Assembly: GCF_021654855.1 (NCBI RefSeq)
Contig: NZ_AP024202.1
Coordinates: forward strand, 1,860,001-1,924,000
Length of the DNA: 64,000 nt
Origin: Thiomicrorhabdus immobilis
Lineage (GTDB): Bacteria > Pseudomonadota > Gammaproteobacteria > Thiomicrospirales > Thiomicrospiraceae
Direction of reading: 5' to 3'
Part shown: positions 36,401 to 44,434 of the stretch, in pieces
Layout: every line of letters starts with the position of its first letter
Numbering within the stretch: position 1 is the first letter of the stretch
Notes under the pieces: model-generated
Databases searched by the model: none
The model's input: only the letters and a program-made list of their open reading frames with translations
What the model was told of the DNA's origin: nothing
Made by a program: the position numbers and the translations under genes

Positions 36401-37933
36401 ATGATGCAAGCCAAAAAACTCACCGCCCAGACCGCCAGCTTTTTACTGGTTGGTTTTATGACATTACTGCACCTGTTTTTAGCCTTCAATGTGGAATTGG
36501 GTGGCGATGAGGCACACTATGCGCTGTATGGCTCGATGCCCGATTGGAGTTATTTTGACCACCCTCCAATGATTGGATGGTTGCAAATCATTCCTATGTG
36601 GTTAGCACCCACTGATTGGAGTGCACGATTGATTCCTATCGCATTATATGCGGTTTTGAACTATCTGCTTTACCAAATCACGGTACAGTTTTATCCTTCA
36701 AACCAAACCGACCAGGCCTGGTCAATTGAATGGAAAGGCTTTGCCAGCTTGGTTATTCTCAACACTAGCCTGATCCTTGCCTTGATGGGCATGGCGATGT
36801 TGCCGGACAATCCTTTAATGGTTGCGGTGCTCGCGCTGGTGCTGATCACCCATAAACTGCTACATACCAATCAAATCAAATACTGGGTGTTGTTGGGGCT
36901 TTTTGTTGGTTTGGCGGCTTTATCAAAATACACCGCCGTTACCGTCATCGCCTCGCTGATCCTAATCATGCTGATTGAAAAAAGATGGCAATGGCTAACA
37001 TCCAAAGGGTTGTGGGTGGCCATTTTTATCGCGCTGATATTGATTAGCCCAATCCTATATTGGAACGCCGTTCATGATTGGGCTTCGTTCATTTATCAGA
37101 TTGACCACGGTACCAAAAGTAGCGAATGGCGACTCTCTCGTTTATTGCAAACCCAAGCCATTCAGTTCGCCGCATACACGCCATTTCTATTCATTTTTGG
37201 CTGGTGGATGATGTTGAAACCGGCTAACTACCTGCAACAAAACACGCGCCTGTTACTGCTGTTTTCACTGCCTATCACCCTGCTGTTTGCATGGGGTTCC
37301 GGTTTTGAAAAAAGCTTGCCGCACTGGGTCTCGTTGGCATGGGTGTTGTTGATTCCAATCATCGTTAATTTTTTATGGCAGATTCGTCATAAAACCTGGG
37401 TGAAAACAATCACCGTTTTACACGTAGTTCTATTTGGCGCTGGCGTATTGGTAACACACAGCTTGTTATTCAAACCCTGGATCGCCTTTGCCGACCATAA
37501 AAACCCGCTACAAGGTGATTACGGCTGGCCACAGGCGGCCAAAACCGCGATTGAACTCCAAAAGGCGCATACAGACAACCCTGCTGACTTACCGCTATTT
37601 GTATCTAACTGGAGCTATGCCAGCCACCTCACCTGGTACGCCCGCCCACAGCCGGTTTACATCACCAGCGGAAAACAGACACAATTTGAGTTTTGGTTTG
37701 GCAAACCTAAAAAGGGGATGAACGGTATTTTGGTCGCGCCCCATTACGAAGACAATCCGCCAATAACGGGAATGGTGAACCATTTTTCCAGCTGTAAACC
37801 GCTTAAAACCGAAGATATGAAAGAAGCCGGTGCGATTGTGGTCACTTATCACTATTATTTGTGTACTAACTTCATAGCAGAGCAACCAGGCCTGGTGACG
37901 TTACCACCCACCGCCATAGAGTCGGTAAAATAG
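36401..37933 (+). CDS. Second GT-C glycosyltransferase, ArnT/PMT family
   Basis: 510 aa, about twelve membrane segments. The first loop has GGDEAHYALYG and YFDHPPMIGW, the same catalytic-loop pattern as the other GT-C protein of the island. It would use a polyprenyl-phosphate sugar as donor in the periplasm. It follows the DprE2-like gene by 28 bp and precedes the acyltransferase by 7 bp, so it is one transcript. Two palindrome copies are inside, one read as Gln-Ala-Trp and one near the end as Pro-Gly-Leu-Val. Donor and acceptor are not known. ATG codons at 36401 and 36404 are both possible. Confidence 0.8.
   Translation: MMQAKKLTAQTASFLLVGFMTLLHLFLAFNVELGGDEAHYALYGSMPDWSYFDHPPMIGWLQIIPMWLAPTDWSARLIPIALYAVLNYLLYQITVQFYPSNQTDQAWSIEWKGFASLVILNTSLILALMGMAMLPDNPLMVAVLALVLITHKLLHTNQIKYWVLLGLFVGLAALSKYTAVTVIASLILIMLIEKRWQWLTSKGLWVAIFIALILISPILYWNAVHDWASFIYQIDHGTKSSEWRLSRLLQTQAIQFAAYTPFLFIFGWWMMLKPANYLQQNTRLLLLFSLPITLLFAWGSGFEKSLPHWVSLAWVLLIPIIVNFLWQIRHKTWVKTITVLHVVLFGAGVLVTHSLLFKPWIAFADHKNPLQGDYGWPQAAKTAIELQKAHTDNPADLPLFVSNWSYASHLTWYARPQPVYITSGKQTQFEFWFGKPKKGMNGILVAPHYEDNPPITGMVNHFSSCKPLKTEDMKEAGAIVVTYHYYLCTNFIAEQPGLVTLPPTAIESVK
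36711..36722. repeat. Palindrome copy ACCAGGCCTGGT (second GT-C gene)
   Basis: Full 12-mer, 14-bp palindrome GACCAGGCCTGGTC; read as Asp-Gln-Ala-Trp. Confidence 0.9.
37885..37896. repeat. Palindrome copy ACCAGGCCTGGT (second GT-C gene, 3' end)
   Basis: Full 12-mer; read as Gln-Pro-Gly-Leu-Val, 13 residues from the C-terminus. Confidence 0.9.
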
Positions 37934-37940
37934 AATCGTC

Positions 37941-39326
37941 ATGTCGAACCTTGCCAACCTAACCACTCATTTCGCTCAATTGCTGGTCACCATCATGTTG
38001 TGGCCTTTCAAAAAGCCGTATCTCATCGCGCAGGACATCATCCATCAACCCGGCAAAGCCTTCCCTGTTGTGGACTTTTTAAAGGGCTTGAGTGTGTTGA
38101 TGGTAATACTGTTCCATATATTTTTTGCGGTGTTTTTTCTGTTTAAAAAAGACCCTGAAAAACTGCAACTTTTTGTCGACAGCATACCGGCCTGGTTCAG
38201 TTTTATTTTGGCCTTTGACAAGGCGGTAGACATCTTTTTCATGCTCAGTAGCTTTTTGCTGAGTTACGCTCTGTTGAAGGTTTACGATAAGAAACAGAGC
38301 ATCCATATTGGGCGTTTTTATCTACACCGTTTCTTCAGGATTTACCCGCTGTTTTTAGTGGCTCTGCTACTGTATGGACTAGCCGATATCAACAAGCTGT
38401 TGCAAGACGGCTGGTATAGTTTGCTGTTTATCGAAAACATCTACAGCAAAGGCATTATTCCGGTGCAATGGAGCCTGTCGATTGAGATGCAGTTTTATTT
38501 GATTTTGCCTTTTTTACTGCTGTTCTTGGCCAAAAGCAAACGACCAATCTTGTGGTTGACCGTTTTGATTATTTTATCGATTGGCTTACGTTTTGTCTTG
38601 GCTCTGCAATCGCCGGTCATCTACCAAACCCACTGGTATGACTTTTTAGATTCTGCTAAGGGCAAAATCTACATGGACACCATGTATTATGTGATTGAAA
38701 GTCGTATAACGCCTTTATTGCTGGGGATGTTGTGGGCGATTATCCTGTGGCGCTACCCGCTTGCCCAATTGAACTTCAGCAAAATCAAATTGGCGATTTT
38801 TTGGACGTTCGGTTTAGCGATTATTTATCTATCCATGCGTTTTCCAATCTATTATCAAGACTCGGTGTATTTTCAAAACTTCAACGAAACCTTGAACCTG
38901 TTTGTGGTGAGTTTGCATCGTATCGTGTTCAGTATGGCGATTTTAGGATTGGTGCTATTGGCCCACTACCAAATCCGCAATCCACATCAGGACCTTCTAC
39001 AAAAATTCAATCATGCATTGGTTAACTTTAAAGGGTGGCGCCTTTTGTCCGAAGTGGCCTACCCCATGTACTTCTTTCACTTTCCGTTTATTGTGCTTGC
39101 CTGGGCGATAGTGTTAGGCACGGTAAAGGCCGAACAAGTCCAAACCATTCCACTCTATTTGATTCCTTTAGCCTATGTTTTGGCGGTGCTGTTTACACTT
39201 TATCTGTCGTTATGGCTTAACTTTTTAGTCGAAGCACGCTTTATCCGCATTGGAAAACAGATTGAAACCAAATGGTTTGGCGGGCATAATGCCTCCACTA
39301 CACCGAATAACAACCACTCAAAATAG
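37941..39326 (+). CDS. Acyltransferase 3 family (OafA-like) membrane protein
   Basis: 461 aa, about ten membrane segments. The family opening is FPVVDFLKGLSVLMVILFHI with the conserved His, then FYLHRFFRIYPLFLVAL (the R/H-F-x-R-I-P motif) and WSLSIEMQFYLILP. These enzymes O-acylate sugars on lipopolysaccharide, capsules or peptidoglycan. Its place in the island suggests acetylation or acylation of the arabinose-containing glycan; that is inference. Confidence 0.85.
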   Translation: MSNLANLTTHFAQLLVTIMLWPFKKPYLIAQDIIHQPGKAFPVVDFLKGLSVLMVILFHIFFAVFFLFKKDPEKLQLFVDSIPAWFSFILAFDKAVDIFFMLSSFLLSYALLKVYDKKQSIHIGRFYLHRFFRIYPLFLVALLLYGLADINKLLQDGWYSLLFIENIYSKGIIPVQWSLSIEMQFYLILPFLLLFLAKSKRPILWLTVLIILSIGLRFVLALQSPVIYQTHWYDFLDSAKGKIYMDTMYYVIESRITPLLLGMLWAIILWRYPLAQLNFSKIKLAIFWTFGLAIIYLSMRFPIYYQDSVYFQNFNETLNLFVVSLHRIVFSMAILGLVLLAHYQIRNPHQDLLQKFNHALVNFKGWRLLSEVAYPMYFFHFPFIVLAWAIVLGTVKAEQVQTIPLYLIPLAYVLAVLFTLYLSLWLNFLVEARFIRIGKQIETKWFGGHNASTTPNNNHSK

Positions 39327-39336
39327 AGTCGAAGTC

Positions 39337-40455
39337 ATGATATCGATTATTGTTCCTACTTATCAGGAAGTTAAAAACCTTCAGCCACTCAGTGAAATGA
39401 TTCAAACCGCCCTCACTGAAGCCGGCGAATCTTCCTATGAAATCATCATCATGGACGACAACTCACAAGATGGCTCTATTGAAAAAGTAGCCGAACTGCA
39501 AGCGATCCACCCGATTCGCATTGTGACGCGAACAGAGAACCGTGGCCTATCACCAGCGGTGATTGACGGTTTTAATGAAGCACAAGGTGACTTTGTGGTG
39601 GTGATGGATGCGGATCTTTCTCACCCGGCGTCGGCTATTCCTAAAATGGTTGCGCAATTACGCGATGGCGAAAGTGACTTCGTTTTGGGTTCACGTTACG
39701 TTGAGGGGGGAAGCATTGATGAAAGCTGGACTTTATGGCGCTATATCAACTCGGTCGTGGCGACGATTCCTGCTTTGCCCATTACACGTGTAAAAGACCC
39801 AATGTCTGGTTTTTTTGCGATTCGTAAGGCAGATATTCCCTGTTCGCAAAACCTCTCGCCAATTGGCTATAAAATCGCCTTAGAAGTCATGGTCAAGGGA
39901 GACTTTCCGGTTGTTTCCGAAGTGCCGATTCATTTTGTCGACCGCATTCATGGTGAATCCAAACTCACTTTGGGTGAACAACTAAAATATTTACGCCACC
40001 TGCGTCGCCTGTACCAATACAAATTTCAAACCAAAGCCGAATTCTTTCAGTTTGCCTTTGTCGGTGCCAGCGGCTTTATCGTTGATTTAGCGTTTTACTT
40101 GGTCTTGCAGATGTTTGGCGCATCACATACCGTAGCACGAGCCATCTCGTTTTGGCCTGCAGTCACTTGGAACTGGATGCTCAACCGCACCATCACTTTC
40201 AGCCATAGAGAAAAAACGAAAAAGACCACCCAATGGGGAGCCTTCGCCACCAGCTCTTTACTTGGTTTTACCGTGAACTATGGAACCTATTACACCCTGA
40301 CCAAATATGTGCCGTTCTTTACAGAACACATGATTTTGGCGTTAATCATTGGGGTACTGATGGGAATGGGCTTTAATTTTTCGATTTCCAACCTCTTTAT
40401 CTTCAAAAAACTCAGAGAAGAAGTGGATCACGAAAAACTCAACGAAAAGCACTAA
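39337..40455 (+). CDS. GT2 polyprenyl-phosphate hexose synthase fused to GtrA domain
   Basis: 372 aa from ATG 39337, 10 bp after the previous stop. The N-terminal ~230 residues are a GT-A enzyme of the dolichol-phosphate mannose synthase type: IIVPTYQEVKNL, MDDNSQDGS, VVMDADLSHP and RIHGESKLT. The C-terminal ~130 residues are a four-helix GtrA domain (FVGASGFIVDLAFYLVL to LFIFKK). It should make polyprenyl-P-hexose, a second lipid-linked donor beside polyprenyl-P-arabinose, and may help flip it. Last gene of the plus arm, convergent with tapT. Confidence 0.87.
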   Translation: MISIIVPTYQEVKNLQPLSEMIQTALTEAGESSYEIIIMDDNSQDGSIEKVAELQAIHPIRIVTRTENRGLSPAVIDGFNEAQGDFVVVMDADLSHPASAIPKMVAQLRDGESDFVLGSRYVEGGSIDESWTLWRYINSVVATIPALPITRVKDPMSGFFAIRKADIPCSQNLSPIGYKIALEVMVKGDFPVVSEVPIHFVDRIHGESKLTLGEQLKYLRHLRRLYQYKFQTKAEFFQFAFVGASGFIVDLAFYLVLQMFGASHTVARAISFWPAVTWNWMLNRTITFSHREKTKKTTQWGAFATSSLLGFTVNYGTYYTLTKYVPFFTEHMILALIIGVLMGMGFNFSISNLFIFKKLREEVDHEKLNEKH

Positions 40456-40460
40456 AAAAG

Positions 40461-41066
40461 TTAATCTGCGTTTTGTCTAAAGGCCAGTTGTTGCTGCTGC
40501 ATCTTTTCAAAAGCGGTCAATAGCGGCTGATACTTGTCAGTTGAATTTTCAAGCTGGGACAATAATTCATAAATCGCCTCAATCGTCGATAACGACTGTT
40601 CATCTTTCTGTTTTCTAATCTGGTAACCGGATGCGCTTTTCGGCGTTAACGCAATTCTTGGCAAGGCATTTAACGATGGGTTAATCTGCATCATTTTAAA
40701 AGTCTTACGCCAAGTACCATCCAAGATAAGCACCTTGAAATGGTTTAGGTATTGTGACTTTATTTCATCAATCGCTAAATTGGCCACCACGGTAGTCTGA
40801 TTTTCAGTTTCAGGATAAAGCAATAAAACCGGCTTATCATCCTGCAACCAACTTACCAGGCCTGGTAATGCATCAACTGACTCACCAACCCAGTACTGAC
40901 AATGGCTTAACGCGTGGATGGCAATGATGGCGGTACCTTTTATCTGCTTTACTTCGGATGGGTGCTGTAAAATACCAATCTCGATGCCGTTAACAATTGG
41001 CTTGATAAAATCGCAAATACAGACCTTTTGCGGACGCTGACATTGGCTACAAATCACTCTAGACAT
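40461..41066 (-). CDS. tapT: tRNA-uridine aminocarboxypropyltransferase (DTW domain)
   Basis: 201 aa. The N-terminus has a zinc-binding Cys pattern (C8xxC, then VCICDF). The DTW motif appears as LDGTWRKTFKM, with later LTPKSASGYQIRKQ. TapT forms acp3U47 in tRNA from SAM. The stop is only 5 bp from the convergent GT2 gene. A 16-bp palindrome copy (TTACCAGGCCTGGTAA) at 40854-40867 encodes Leu-Pro-Gly-Leu-Val. Confidence 0.85.
   Translation of the reverse strand: MSRVICSQCQRPQKVCICDFIKPIVNGIEIGILQHPSEVKQIKGTAIIAIHALSHCQYWVGESVDALPGLVSWLQDDKPVLLLYPETENQTTVVANLAIDEIKSQYLNHFKVLILDGTWRKTFKMMQINPSLNALPRIALTPKSASGYQIRKQKDEQSLSTIEAIYELLSQLENSTDKYQPLLTAFEKMQQQQLAFRQNAD
40855..40866. repeat. Palindrome copy ACCAGGCCTGGT (tapT)
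   Basis: Full 12-mer inside a 16-bp perfect palindrome; read as Leu-Pro-Gly-Leu-Val. Confidence 0.9.
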
Positions 41067-41134
41067 GTTATTGCAGTAACCCTATAAAAGAATAAACCAT
41101 AGATACAAACACCGACAAAAGACTTAACGCCAAG

Positions 41135-41581
41135 ATGCCAAACGCCCTTACCTTTGAAGTCGCTTCCAGCGAAGCCTTTTACGAAATCAAACATTTCTTA
41201 AAAAGAAACCAAACTCACTCTGCAAACCGTGGCGATAAAATCTATATTGTCAGAAACCACCTCAAGCTCATTGGTGTAGCGCGTTTATTGCCGGTGGAGG
41301 ATAGCCCTACAACTTTTTGGCTAAGAGGGCTATTTGTAGAATCCGCTTGGCGTAAACAAGGCATTGCCAGTCAGCTGCTAGAGCATATCGCCAATCAAGA
41401 AAAATCCAATCGTGAAATCAAAATGATTGCCGCATTTGCCGAACCCCATCTACTCAAGTTCTATCAGCGCAATCACTACACTGAAACGGCCATAACAAAT
41501 TTACCAGACAGTTTAAAACAACGTATTGAACAGGCGCAATCGCAAGGTAAAACGTGGCGCTGCCTACAAATTACGCTCTAA
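41135..41581 (+). CDS. GNAT family N-acetyltransferase
   Basis: 148 aa. The acetyl-CoA motif is present as LFVESAWRKQGIASQLLEHI (R/Q-x-x-G-I/x-A) and a C-terminal LLKFYQRNHYTE as in motif B. The substrate is unknown. It starts 68 bp from the divergent tapT gene. It converges on rmuC, and a perfect 18-bp version of the palindrome lies in the gap. Confidence 0.8.
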   Translation: MPNALTFEVASSEAFYEIKHFLKRNQTHSANRGDKIYIVRNHLKLIGVARLLPVEDSPTTFWLRGLFVESAWRKQGIASQLLEHIANQEKSNREIKMIAAFAEPHLLKFYQRNHYTETAITNLPDSLKQRIEQAQSQGKTWRCLQITL

Positions 41582-41610
41582 AATTAATCGATAAAAAACA
41601 TTTCTTCAAT

Positions 41611-41628
41611 CTTACCAGGCCTGGTAAG
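41611..41628. repeat. 18-bp palindrome copy, convergent GNAT / rmuC gap
   Basis: CTTACCAGGCCTGGTAAG, the longest perfect version in the window, centred in the 57-bp gap between two converging genes. Confidence 0.92.
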
Positions 41629-41638
41629 TTGGTTCGTT

Positions 41639-43123
41639 TTAGTCATCCGTCAATTCAGCTAACGCTTCGGTGGTCAGCTCTGCTTCATTTAAGAGATGTT
41701 GTGGTATCTCTTTTTTGGTTTTGCCCGCCAAATTCTTTAACATCTCAGCTTGCCTGACCAAATTACCTTGTCCTGAAATCATCTGTTTATGCGACTGCTC
41801 ATAGGTAGTTTGTGCCGTTTGCAACTGTTTACCAACTTTTTCAAAGCTCTCGACAAAACCGACAAACTTGTCATGAACTTCTGCCGCTCTTTTAATCAGT
41901 TTGACGGTATTTTCACTTTGACGTTCATAACGCCACAGCTGCTCGATGGTTTTCAGCGTAGTAAACAAAGTGGTTGGCGTGACCACCGCAACCCGTTTTT
42001 CAAAGGCATCCTCGAAAATACGACTGTCGGCTTCAATCGCCATCAGATAAGCGCCCTCTACAGGTACAAACATCAATACAAAATCCGGTGCATTCAGTTG
42101 GTCTAAATGTTCATAACGTTTATCGGCAAGAGTAGCGATATGTTTTTGCAAACTGACTAAATGCGACTTTAAGGCTATGGATTTTGCAGAAGGGTCATCG
42201 GCGTTTAAAGCCTGCTCATAATGTAGTAAAGAGACTTTGGAATCGATGACTACATGCTTGTTGTCAGGCATATTGATAATCACATCGGGGCGCAGACGTT
42301 TGCCATGGTCATCGGTAAAACTCTTTTCACGCTCGAACTCTACCCCCTCAGTTAACCCCGAACGCTCCAACAAACGTTCTAGAATCAACTCACCCCAATT
42401 ACCTTGGGTTTTACTATCACCTTTTAAAGCCTGGGTTAAGTTTTGCGCTTCTTCGGTCATTTGCGAGTTTAACGCATGCAGTTGCTTTAACTGTTCTTTT
42501 AAACTGGCACGACCCTCCAAGTCCTCTTTATGAACCAACTCCACTCGGCTTTTGAACGCATCCAAGGCCCCTTGCATCGGCTTTAAGACGGCTTCGATAG
42601 TGGATTGACTGGATTGTGTGAATTGCGCCTGCTTCTGATCGAAAATTTGATTGGCCAATACCTTGAATTCATCTGCCAACTGTTTTTTTGCCGACTCAAG
42701 CAGCGCTATTTTCTCTGAAGAGGACTCCTTTTCAGATTGTAAAGCAATCTGTAATTCCGCAAGTTGCGATTCACTGCTTAACAATCTTTCTCGGAGTTTT
42801 TCTAAAGCCAATTCTTTTTCATCTAACTGTTGGTTCAATACAGTCTGCTGCTTAGTAAGCTGCTCTGCCTGACCTTTAATCGCCTGCAATTCATCGATTT
42901 GCAGGCGATTGGCCTGCACAACCACTTCAAGTTTAGCGTAACTGGTTGAAAGATTCTCATACTGAGATTGCTGGTAATTGAGCTGGTTCTCCAAATCTTG
43001 ACTGATTTGAATTTGATTAGCCAAACGTTGATTTTTGGAATAGATGGAACGCGATAATAGCAAAATAATCGTTACGCTTATCGACAAGGCAACAAGCGTA
43101 ACAGTCGAGATATCAATAATCAT
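41639..43123 (-). CDS. rmuC: DNA recombination protein RmuC
   Basis: 494 aa. One N-terminal membrane segment (VTLVALSISVTIILLLS, residues 8-24), a long coiled coil to about residue 170, then the RmuC nuclease-like domain (KTQGNWGELILERLLERSGL, RPDVIINMPDNKHVVIDSKVSL, FVPVEGAY). RmuC limits inversions at short inverted repeats. That is notable in a genome with many palindromes, but no causal link is shown. Its start overlaps the stop of the MshK-like gene by 4 bp (ATGA), so it is the last gene of the pilus operon. Confidence 0.92.
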   Translation of the reverse strand: MIIDISTVTLVALSISVTIILLLSRSIYSKNQRLANQIQISQDLENQLNYQQSQYENLSTSYAKLEVVVQANRLQIDELQAIKGQAEQLTKQQTVLNQQLDEKELALEKLRERLLSSESQLAELQIALQSEKESSSEKIALLESAKKQLADEFKVLANQIFDQKQAQFTQSSQSTIEAVLKPMQGALDAFKSRVELVHKEDLEGRASLKEQLKQLHALNSQMTEEAQNLTQALKGDSKTQGNWGELILERLLERSGLTEGVEFEREKSFTDDHGKRLRPDVIINMPDNKHVVIDSKVSLLHYEQALNADDPSAKSIALKSHLVSLQKHIATLADKRYEHLDQLNAPDFVLMFVPVEGAYLMAIEADSRIFEDAFEKRVAVVTPTTLFTTLKTIEQLWRYERQSENTVKLIKRAAEVHDKFVGFVESFEKVGKQLQTAQTTYEQSHKQMISGQGNLVRQAEMLKNLAGKTKKEIPQHLLNEAELTTEALAELTDD

Positions 43124-43755
43124 TTTTTGGTGGGATCAGCGTTTAAAATCTGAACTTGTTCTAATCTTTCTTTAACCGCTTTCTGCTCGGTTTTTGGCAT
43201 GGCTCTTTGACGTGCTTGAGCGTCCAGCTTATAAGTATCTACCGTTCTGTTTTTATGCGTCAATAACGTAGTACCAACCGGAACAATTTGGGTTTTACCA
43301 TTTACCGTGATGGGTACCCCGTTAATATTGGCATGTGTGGAATCAAGGTTGATATGTTTTGATGGTGACTGATCATACTTATTATTCACCCTGATAATCG
43401 TTGAGCCGTCAGGTTTAACAATAACAGCAGAAATCGCCACGCGTGGAGGAATATAAATACGTTTTTTCTTTGGCTTAGCGATAGCATCAGCTTGTTTGGA
43501 TTCGAGTTTAACCAACTCTTCCTTTTGTGGTGCGACAGGAGGATTTAAATAAGCTTCACGCTGTTTATCGATTCTGAGGCGGTCTTTGGTACTTAGAAAC
43601 AACTTTTTAAAATGAGGCGATACCTGGTTGTTTACGACCTTGAGTTTTTCTATATTCGCTTCTTTTTCAGCTATTTCACTGGCGAAGACCCAATTTGCCT
43701 GCGCCACTAGCATAATAAAGCTAAGCGACATGGATGTGAGTGCTATATTTTTCAT
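43120..43755 (-). CDS. MshK-position exported protein, function unknown
   Basis: 211 aa with a signal peptide (LSFIMLVAQANWVFA, cut near residue 25). A basic/proline-rich middle (KPKKKRIYIPP) precedes a small beta-rich part with DGSTIIRVNNKYDQ and INGVPITVNGKTQIVPVGTTLL. I recognise no firm domain. It holds the place of mshK after mshJ and its design (periplasmic, Pro/Lys-rich then beta domain) recalls the PilP-type partners of secretins. Probably a periplasmic link between inner-membrane MshIJ and the secretin MshL. Confidence 0.5.
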   Translation of the reverse strand: MKNIALTSMSLSFIMLVAQANWVFASEIAEKEANIEKLKVVNNQVSPHFKKLFLSTKDRLRIDKQREAYLNPPVAPQKEELVKLESKQADAIAKPKKKRIYIPPRVAISAVIVKPDGSTIIRVNNKYDQSPSKHINLDSTHANINGVPITVNGKTQIVPVGTTLLTHKNRTVDTYKLDAQARQRAMPKTEQKAVKERLEQVQILNADPTKK

Positions 43756-43777
43756 CTTTTAACCCTTAATGCCATCC

Positions 43778-44434
43778 CTATGGGAGAGATTGCTTAATCA
43801 GACTGTCATGTGTATGGAAAACAATTAGCGAACAGTTCGCGGTTATATTGCCACTTGTTAAATCAAAATTAGCATTAATATCATGACCAGAATCTTTCAG
43901 TTTAACATCACAGTTTTTAACTAAGTAAAGAGGAGAAATGTTTTGGCTGATGCTTTCAAAAAGCCTTGATAAGTCCTCTTCATGTTGCAAAGACATTTTA
44001 ATGACCACATCACTGTAAAAAAACATCCCATTCGGTATTTTAATTTTAGCAAACTGACCACTACTTAAAGGTTTCTCTGGAGAAAAAGAGAAACTTAACT
44101 CCGGGATAATATACTGATCCTTCAGTTTGATTAGAGAATCTGTCCAAAATACGCGATCTTGTGGCTTAACCAAACCTTTTTTGACCAGCTCTTCATATTT
44201 CTCACCATATTCCTGGTAAAGACGCACTTGCTGCTGCAAAAATTTCACTTGGCTACGTAATGAATTCAGCTTTTGGATTTTAGGTTTTTCTTGTGCTGAC
44301 AGCTCTTTCTGAACTTCACCATACCCATACCAAGCACCTCCTAACAAGATTACCAAGATTAGAAAAATGATCAGTAATTTTCTAAAAAAGTGTCGTGTTA
44401 GCGGATCTGTTAAAAAACTACTTAGGCTCGACAT
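43778..44434 (-). CDS. mshJ: MshJ-like pilus assembly protein (PilO-like)
   Basis: 218 aa. One N-terminal membrane segment (FRKLLIIFLILVILLGGAWYGY, residues 16-37), a coiled coil (residues ~40-80) and a ferredoxin-like C-terminal part. This is the PilO/MshJ layout. It overlaps the end of the PilM/PilN-like gene by 17 bp. It would form the inner-membrane alignment complex with MshI and MshK. Confidence 0.7.
   Translation of the reverse strand: MSSLSSFLTDPLTRHFFRKLLIIFLILVILLGGAWYGYGEVQKELSAQEKPKIQKLNSLRSQVKFLQQQVRLYQEYGEKYEELVKKGLVKPQDRVFWTDSLIKLKDQYIIPELSFSFSPEKPLSSGQFAKIKIPNGMFFYSDVVIKMSLQHEEDLSRLFESISQNISPLYLVKNCDVKLKDSGHDINANFDLTSGNITANCSLIVFHTHDSLIKQSLP

Noticed and set aside
39250-39336. 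N-terminal extension of the GT2-GtrA protein
   Set aside because: It overlaps the acyltransferase end; the GT2 fold begins at ATG 39337.
30873-40455. A complete mycobacteria-like arabinogalactan system
   Set aside because: No Emb-type arabinosyltransferases, galactan synthases or mycolyl enzymes are here; only the donor route and generic GT-C enzymes.
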